Shown piece by piece: positions 42,955 through 44,327 of a stretch of 44,327 bases of DNA. Source of the stretch: Aquimarina algiphila (GTDB lineage: Bacteria > Bacteroidota > Bacteroidia > Flavobacteriales > Flavobacteriaceae); assembly GCF_007489275.1 (NCBI RefSeq), contig NZ_VLNR01000055.1:1-44327 (forward strand), given 5' to 3'. Position 1 is the stretch's first letter. The number at the start of each line of letters is the position of its first letter. A program made the position numbers and the translations under genes. The notes beneath the pieces were generated by a model. The model was not told the DNA's origin, ran no database searches, and worked only from the letters and a program-made list of their open reading frames with translations.

Positions 42955-44115
42955 ATGTTTAGGAAAATCTTCTTTATTGGCATACTCTGTTATAGTTGTT
43001 CATCTAATAATAACAATGAGTCTGAAATAAATACAGATAATGATCCTACGCCTACTCCTCCGGTAAGTGAACAAAATACGATAAGTGCTTTGGAGTTTAT
43101 CGATGAATTTGTTATTCCAAACCAGGAAATAGATGGTATACCTATTGGTGGATTTTCTGGTATTGATTATCAAAACGGAAAATGGTATATCATATGTGAT
43201 ACGTCTACTCCACCTATACGTTATTATGAAGCAGACATAGCGTATAACAAAGATGCCTTTACCTCTGTTAGTATTAGTACTATGATAGAAATAAAAGACA
43301 ATGCTGGAGTTCCTTTAACACAAGGTATTGTTGATCCAGAATCCATACGTTTTGATTCAAAAACTAATACTATTGTATATAGTAGTGAAGGTTCGATTAC
43401 AAATGGTGTAGACCCTGCTGTATTAGAAATAAGTCCAGAAGGCAATCAAATTAAAAGTTTCACGCTACCTAATAATTTTAAGGCTAATACTTTAGATGAT
43501 TCTTCTGGACCAAGACATAATGGTGTGCTAGAAGGACTTTCATTAAGTTTTGATTCTACAGGGTATTGGGTTTCTTTTGAGTTACCTCTCATTGAAGATG
43601 GACCAGAACCTACTACAACAGATACAGACTCTCCTGTACGTATTACATTCATAAATAAGACATCTGGTATAGCCGAACGACAATTTGCATATGAGTTGGA
43701 CCCTGTAACAAGAGCTGCTGCACTTGGAACCACATTTGAAGTTAATGGGTTGGTCGAAATCATTGAATATGACGAAAACAAGTTTTTAGCGCTCGAACGT
43801 TCGTTTTCATCAGGGTATATTGATGGAGGAAATACAGTAAAAATTTATCAGGTAGATGCAACTAATGCAACAAACACATTAGCTACAGAAACTTTAAAAG
43901 GAGATATGTATACTAAAGCCACGAAAACATTGCTTTTTAATTTTGAAACCATTCGAAACCAATTAACAAATAACACAGTGGACAACTTAGAAGGGTTTAC
44001 TTTTGGTCCCAAATTAGAAGATGGAAGCAGAACAGTTGTGGTTATATCTGATAATAATTTTAATTCATTTATTCCACAGCTTAATCAAGTAATTGTTTTT
44101 AAAGTTGTGCCCTAA
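42955..44115 (+). CDS. Phytase-like/esterase-like lipoprotein
   Basis: 386 residues from the ATG at 42955, which begins a lipoprotein signal (MFRKIFFIGILCYSCSS); the ATG at 42934 would be almost at the predicted transcription start. A Pro/Asn/Thr linker follows, then a six-bladed-propeller-type domain of the 'esterase-like activity of phytase' kind (PF13449-like): GGFSGIDYQNGKWYIICDTS, VDPESIRFD, NGVLEGLSLSFD, LVEIIEYDENKFLALERSF and NLEGFTFGP. Surface-lipidated, perhaps a phosphatase; activity unproven in the family. Last gene before the right IS. Confidence 0.85.
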   Translation: MFRKIFFIGILCYSCSSNNNNESEINTDNDPTPTPPVSEQNTISALEFIDEFVIPNQEIDGIPIGGFSGIDYQNGKWYIICDTSTPPIRYYEADIAYNKDAFTSVSISTMIEIKDNAGVPLTQGIVDPESIRFDSKTNTIVYSSEGSITNGVDPAVLEISPEGNQIKSFTLPNNFKANTLDDSSGPRHNGVLEGLSLSFDSTGYWVSFELPLIEDGPEPTTTDTDSPVRITFINKTSGIAERQFAYELDPVTRAAALGTTFEVNGLVEIIEYDENKFLALERSFSSGYIDGGNTVKIYQVDATNATNTLATETLKGDMYTKATKTLLFNFETIRNQLTNNTVDNLEGFTFGPKLEDGSRTVVVISDNNFNSFIPQLNQVIVFKVVP

Positions 44116-44199
44116 CATTCTGATTATTATCTAAGGGAAGTAATTTTTGAAAAAGAAATAGGTTAACTTTTTTTTCAAAACACCATATTATATGTTACT

Positions 44200-44327
44200 T
44201 AACCCGTTGTGCATTTAGTTAATATTAATTTTTAGGTTGTTTATATTTCTGTTGAATTCAAACCTATTGATATATTGAATAATGGTCATTGCTGTGATCT
44301 TTGATAAGATTCTATTTTTAAATCCCT
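44200..44327 (-). mobile_element. Right IS element, 3' end only (same IS, inverted)
   Basis: Inverted copy of 25-152 with one mismatch (T28 versus its partner at 44324). It begins with TAACCCGTTGTGCAT and continues into the transposase C-terminus on the minus strand. The two copies therefore point toward each other and bracket the window. The remainder lies beyond the window. Confidence 0.82.
44215..44325 (-). CDS. Transposase C-terminal fragment (right copy), partial
   Basis: 37 residues: begins GFKNRILSKI and ends NNLKININ with TAA at 44215-44217. It matches the left fragment except Gly for Val at its first full codon. Partial at the window edge, so whether the complete gene is functional cannot be seen. 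Confidence 0.76.
   Translation of the reverse strand, partial: GFKNRILSKITAMTIIQYINRFEFNRNINNLKININ

Noticed and set aside
1..44327. A 44-kb composite transposon bounded by the two IS copies
   Set aside because: The interior is mostly housekeeping genes in common flavobacterial order (pfkA, tsaD, lptD, rsmD, maf), so transfer as a unit is unlikely. The IS copies more probably inserted independently.

Overview
The window looks like a chromosomal segment of a low-GC marine-type Flavobacteriaceae bacterium (Bacteroidota). Evidence: a type IX secretion sorting domain at 40957-42645, Bacteroidota -7 promoter boxes (TAnnTTTG) in front of several genes, few Shine-Dalgarno-like leaders, and gene neighbourhoods usual for Flavobacteriia (UbiA-Maf, DUF3822-RsmD, HdrB-like/NarI-like/MCE/amidase/LptD, TamB-TsaD-RsmE). 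The genus cannot be fixed from sequence alone; Aquimarina-like is a guess.

Both edges are cut inside the same mobile element. Bases 25-152 and 44200-44327 are inverted copies of each other with one mismatch in 128. Each encodes the C-terminus of what looks like an IS982-family transposase plus the terminal repeat. The left copy has truncated a small secreted-protein gene.

Layout. 134-4169 (-): a two-component system (kinase then regulator) followed by a serine hydrolase, a small secreted protein and its IS-truncated paralogue. 4438-6906 (+): UbiA-type prenyltransferase, Maf pyrophosphatase, unknown lipoprotein. 6931-8724 (+): pterin dehydratase, YebC/TACO1 regulator, small secreted protein. 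8721-12717 (-): SF1 helicase, a KdsB-KdnB fusion enzyme for 8-amino-Kdo, and a PlsC-type acyltransferase. 12854-14842 (+): anchored protein, DUF3822 protein, RsmD. 14852-15849 (-): tandem two-TM paralogues. 16056-20420 (-): small conserved protein, GH3/serine-hydrolase fusion, aldo/keto reductase. 20529-25389 (-): amidase, MCE transporter subunit, membrane Fe-S protein, HAD phosphatase, HdrB-like Fe-S protein. 25589-28835 (+): LptD-like protein and RidA. 28978-29250 (-): small HTH protein. 29583-33156: a nitric-oxide island (quinol NO reductase, 4-TM protein, ferredoxin, divergent cupin). 33160-34558 (-): pfkA and mgsA. 34639-40877: TamB (-) divergent from TsaD-RsmE (+). 40957-44115: T9SS cargo protein (-) and phytase-like lipoprotein (+).

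Themes: envelope biogenesis dominates (LPS core sugar, LptD, TamB, MCE, amidase, muropeptide-type hydrolases). The second theme is NO detoxification. There, two nearly identical FNR/DNR-type palindromes sit about 41-43 bp upstream of predicted transcription starts of norZ and the cupin gene, suggesting one small NO- or oxygen-responsive regulon. No rRNA, tRNA, CRISPR array or phage was seen.
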